This document shows positions 39,675 to 41,488 of a stretch of DNA of 41,488 nucleotides, piece by piece; within the stretch, counting starts at the first letter, position 1, and the number at the start of each line of letters is the position of its first letter. Source of the DNA: a bacterium BMS3Bbin09 (lineage in GTDB: Bacteria > Nitrospirota > Thermodesulfovibrionia > UBA6902); contig BDTS01000087.1 in assembly GCA_002897915.1 (NCBI GenBank), positions 1-41,488 on the forward strand, read 5' to 3'. The notes under the pieces are model-generated. The model saw only the letters and a list, made by a program, of their open reading frames with translations. It searched no databases and was not told the DNA's origin. Position numbers and translations under genes: made by a program.

Positions 39675-40969
39675 TAAGTTTCCTTCCCCAAGCTGATCAG
39701 TGAGAATAAAAGCGTGTCGACCTCATCAATAAGCGCCTTGAACATCCCTCCGTAACTTTTCGAATCAGAGAAGAGAACCAGCCTTATCGCCCTGATCTCA
39801 TCATCATCGCATCTCTCATAAGTGATATGTCCATCCTGCATGGCATGCCTCTCAAGGACAAGGAGCCGCTCCGCCTTTTCGATGAACGGAACCAGTAATT
39901 CTTTTATCTTCCCCAGTGCCGGTACATAAGACGCCGCGCCCGCTTCTCTGGATGCCATTAACTCTAATATTTCCTTCATCATTATATAGAGCGTGTTGTA
40001 TTCAAAACCCCTTACCCCTCGTCTCCATTGCAGGAGCATCGGGGTCCGCCAGAACCAGAGAAAGTTCCTTTCCCCGAGCGCGATCAGGTCCGAGCAGAGG
40101 TTTTGTAGGGGCAATTCATGAATTGCCCCTACGGGATCGTGAGAAAATGATTTCTTATTATAATTCTGTGCTTCGGCTTCCGCCCTCTCTCCCGCAAGAT
40201 ATTCCCATAAATTAACGAGCGCCTGCTCTCCGTTAAGGTCCCCGGGCGTATCAAAGTGAATAAGTGACAATATCACCTTTCCCTTTCCATACATGCCCTC
40301 AATTATCGACGGTTCTTTTACCAATCTTCCGGGATCAAGATTTATCCGGTATATATCTTCAAACTTCTTCCAGCCTCCGCAGTCCTCTGTATCTCCGACA
40401 TTCAGGTCCGAACTGAATGCATCGGGCAGGGCGCTGCCATATGTTGCGAGGACATTCACCCCGTTGTCCCCGACTATGAACTGCGACGGCCACCACGCAT
40501 GAAAAATTGGAACGGCCAAGCCTTTCCATATCGGATGTTCACTAATATTCAGTTCGATCCTGCCGCTGAAGCTCGGCACTCTTTCGCTCGTGGGTCTCCT
40601 CATGACATTGAGCAGCCCCATGCCGCCCTTTGCCCCGGTCGCAAGCCCGGCACCGCCGCAAAAGCCAAGATAACTGCCGCCACGAGAGACAAAATCCTGT
40701 ATTGCCCTGATCCCGGACTCACCAAGCTTCTTACCCTTATTCGACGCCCACCCTCCAGGCACAAAAAGCATCCTGTACCCGGCAAGTGCGCCGGACTGTG
40801 TCTCCTCGGCCGTGACAAGGTTGAACGGAAGCCCGAGTCCCTTCAGCGCCTTATGCGCCATAAGGCCCCAGAGGAACGATTCGTCCCAGAGGAAGGCGAC
40901 ACCCCCCCTTCGCCCCCCCTTATCAAGGGGGGGATAGGGGGGTAATTTAAATCTTATATTTTCTGTCAT
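39674..40969 (-). CDS. Class I GATase-like protein of unknown function (BPL_N-type)
   Basis: 431 aa. VAFLWDESFLWG opens a Rossmann-like GATase fold. LFVPGGWASNKG and the nucleophile elbow YLGFCGGAGLA (Cys104) match the biotin-protein-ligase N-terminal-like domain, and GKGKVILSLIHFDTPGD closes it. The ~170-residue C-terminal helical part is unrecognised. Two repeats are translated in frame: PPYPPLDKGGRRGG at residues 10-23 and DPVGAIHELPLQN near 278-290. It sits between cobJ and btuF, overlapping both neighbours, so a corrinoid role is likely but unproven. The start lies within the cobJ 3' end. Confidence 0.72.
   Translation of the reverse strand: MTENIRFKLPPYPPLDKGGRRGGVAFLWDESFLWGLMAHKALKGLGLPFNLVTAEETQSGALAGYRMLFVPGGWASNKGKKLGESGIRAIQDFVSRGGSYLGFCGGAGLATGAKGGMGLLNVMRRPTSERVPSFSGRIELNISEHPIWKGLAVPIFHAWWPSQFIVGDNGVNVLATYGSALPDAFSSDLNVGDTEDCGGWKKFEDIYRINLDPGRLVKEPSIIEGMYGKGKVILSLIHFDTPGDLNGEQALVNLWEYLAGERAEAEAQNYNKKSFSHDPVGAIHELPLQNLCSDLIALGERNFLWFWRTPMLLQWRRGVRGFEYNTLYIMMKEILELMASREAGAASYVPALGKIKELLVPFIEKAERLLVLERHAMQDGHITYERCDDDEIRAIRLVLFSDSKSYGGMFKALIDEVDTLLFSLISLGKET
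40105..40132. repeat. GTAGGGGC palindrome inside a coding sequence, core CAATTCATGAATTG
   Basis: GTAGGGGCAATTCATGAATT followed by GCCCCTAC, a perfect palindrome translated as VGAIHELPL in the GATase-like gene without breaking the frame. Confidence 0.92.
40900..40947. repeat. CCCCCTTA...AAGGGGG hairpin repeat at the start of the GATase-like gene
   Basis: The same family as 22605-22685. It is translated as PPYPPLDKGGRRGG right after the first nine codons and abuts the cobJ stop codon. Confidence 0.85.
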
Positions 40970-41488
40970 AGCCCCTCGGGGTCACCATCCGGCCGTTCCA
41001 CTGAAATGTCTGCGAGTTACCGATTATTACTGTGCTCAGCATATCAATCTCACAATCGAGCATATGCGCAAGGTCCGTTACCATCACTTTTTCATTCTCT
41101 CTTGTCGCTGCCTTCACTATTCCGACAGGTGTATCTCCGGATCTGTGCCTTAAGATAATTTCTTGCGCCTTGTTTATGTTCTCGGGCCTGCCCTTGCTTT
41201 TAGGGTTATAGATCACGATCACAAAATCCGCTGAGGCCGCTGCCTCAAGCCTCTTTGTGATAAGGTCCCACGGGGTCAGCAGGTCGCTCAGGCTTATTGA
41301 CGCGAAATCATGCATGAGCGGCGCGCCGAGCCGTGCGGCGCATGAACTGAGCGCCGGGATGCCAGGGACGATCTCTACCTCGATAGAGTTAACGGGCGTA
41401 CTGCCGTTCGCCCCTACATGTTGACTGCTTAATATTTCAAAAACAAGTCCTGCCATCGCGTATATCCCGGGATCACCGCTGCATATAA
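40947..41488 (-). CDS. cobJ: Precorrin-3B / cobalt-factor III C17-methyltransferase, C-terminal part
   Basis: Also called cbiH. It performs SAM-dependent ring contraction and C17 methylation in corrin synthesis. The frame runs to the window edge with ICSGDPGIYAMAG, the family motif. It continues with VEIVPGIPALSSCAARLGAPLMHDF and SDLLTPW, and ends GNSQTFQWNGRMVTPRGYDRKY. The 5' part lies outside. Residues before VEIVPG (HVGANGSTPVNS) are encoded by a GTAGGGGC palindrome and seem to be an insertion. Its presence shows that the corrin ring pathway extends beyond the window. Confidence 0.93.
   Translation of the reverse strand, partial: ICSGDPGIYAMAGLVFEILSSQHVGANGSTPVNSIEVEIVPGIPALSSCAARLGAPLMHDFASISLSDLLTPWDLITKRLEAAASADFVIVIYNPKSKGRPENINKAQEIILRHRSGDTPVGIVKAATRENEKVMVTDLAHMLDCEIDMLSTVIIGNSQTFQWNGRMVTPRGYDRKYKI
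41393..41417. repeat. GTAGGGGC palindrome inside cobJ
   Basis: On the minus strand GTAGGGGCGAACGGCAGTAC followed by GCCCG. It is translated in frame as VGANGSTPV. Confidence 0.75.

Overview
The window reads as chromosome of a Gram-negative, B12-using anaerobe-type bacterium. It has TonB/BtuB outer-membrane uptake, diderm HtrA and TlpA proteins, and a two-CW/GGDEF protein. The EF-Tu start, the gene repertoire and the many dispersed palindromes are most like Nitrospirota (Thermodesulfovibrionia-type) or a neighbouring Desulfobacterota lineage. That placement is an inference from style; nothing here fixes the taxon.

Layout. 1-810: the 5' end of tuf and four tRNA genes (Thr-GGT, Gly-TCC, Tyr-GTA, Thr-TGT), all on the minus strand. 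1041-7361: a minus-strand oppABCDF-type peptide transporter operon with an enlarged OppC and an enlarged, membrane-anchored OppA. 7595-9010: bioA, with a palindromic repeat fused into its 3' end. 9231-14190: a plus-strand housekeeping run of HtrA protease, PIN-TRAM protein, ispD, ispF, a TlpA thioredoxin and a 4Fe-4S protein. 14197-17964: a diguanylate cyclase with a Cys-rich sensor and, divergently, a large multi-bPH2 membrane protein. 18176-21712: a compact AT-richer accessory island with a HigBA-like toxin-antitoxin pair, a Fic enzyme with a convergently encoded inhibitor-like small protein, and a solitary OLD-family ATPase/TOPRIM nuclease. 21827-25180: a zinc-ribbon/HEAGH membrane protein, two SAM methyltransferases and an HD-domain hydrolase. 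25340-41488: a long, entirely minus-strand cobalamin region.

The cobalamin region reads, in transcription order: cobJ (cut by the window edge), a GATase-like protein of unknown role, btuF, btuC, btuD, then a cobalamin riboswitch. After the riboswitch come btuB, tonB, cobU, cobT, cobS, cobC, cobQ/cbiP, cbiB, cobD, and finally a 46-codon peptide gene missed by the ORF track and a SPASM radical SAM enzyme. Corrinoid is imported (BtuB/TonB/BtuCDF), amidated and given its aminopropanol-type arm (CobQ, CobD, CbiB), activated (CobU), and joined to the lower ligand (CobT, CobC, CobS). The peptide/radical SAM pair looks like a ribosomally made, post-translationally modified peptide cassette attached to this B12 operon. 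It is the most interesting system in the window.

A second theme is repeat invasion. About fifteen GTAGGGGC...GCCCCTAC palindromes with interchangeable, self-complementary cores, plus at least three other hairpin families, lie between genes. They also lie inside the riboswitch and in frame inside coding genes (bioA, the GATase-like gene, cobJ, probably cbiB and cobC). Several annotated-looking N-termini in the ORF track are merely translated repeats.
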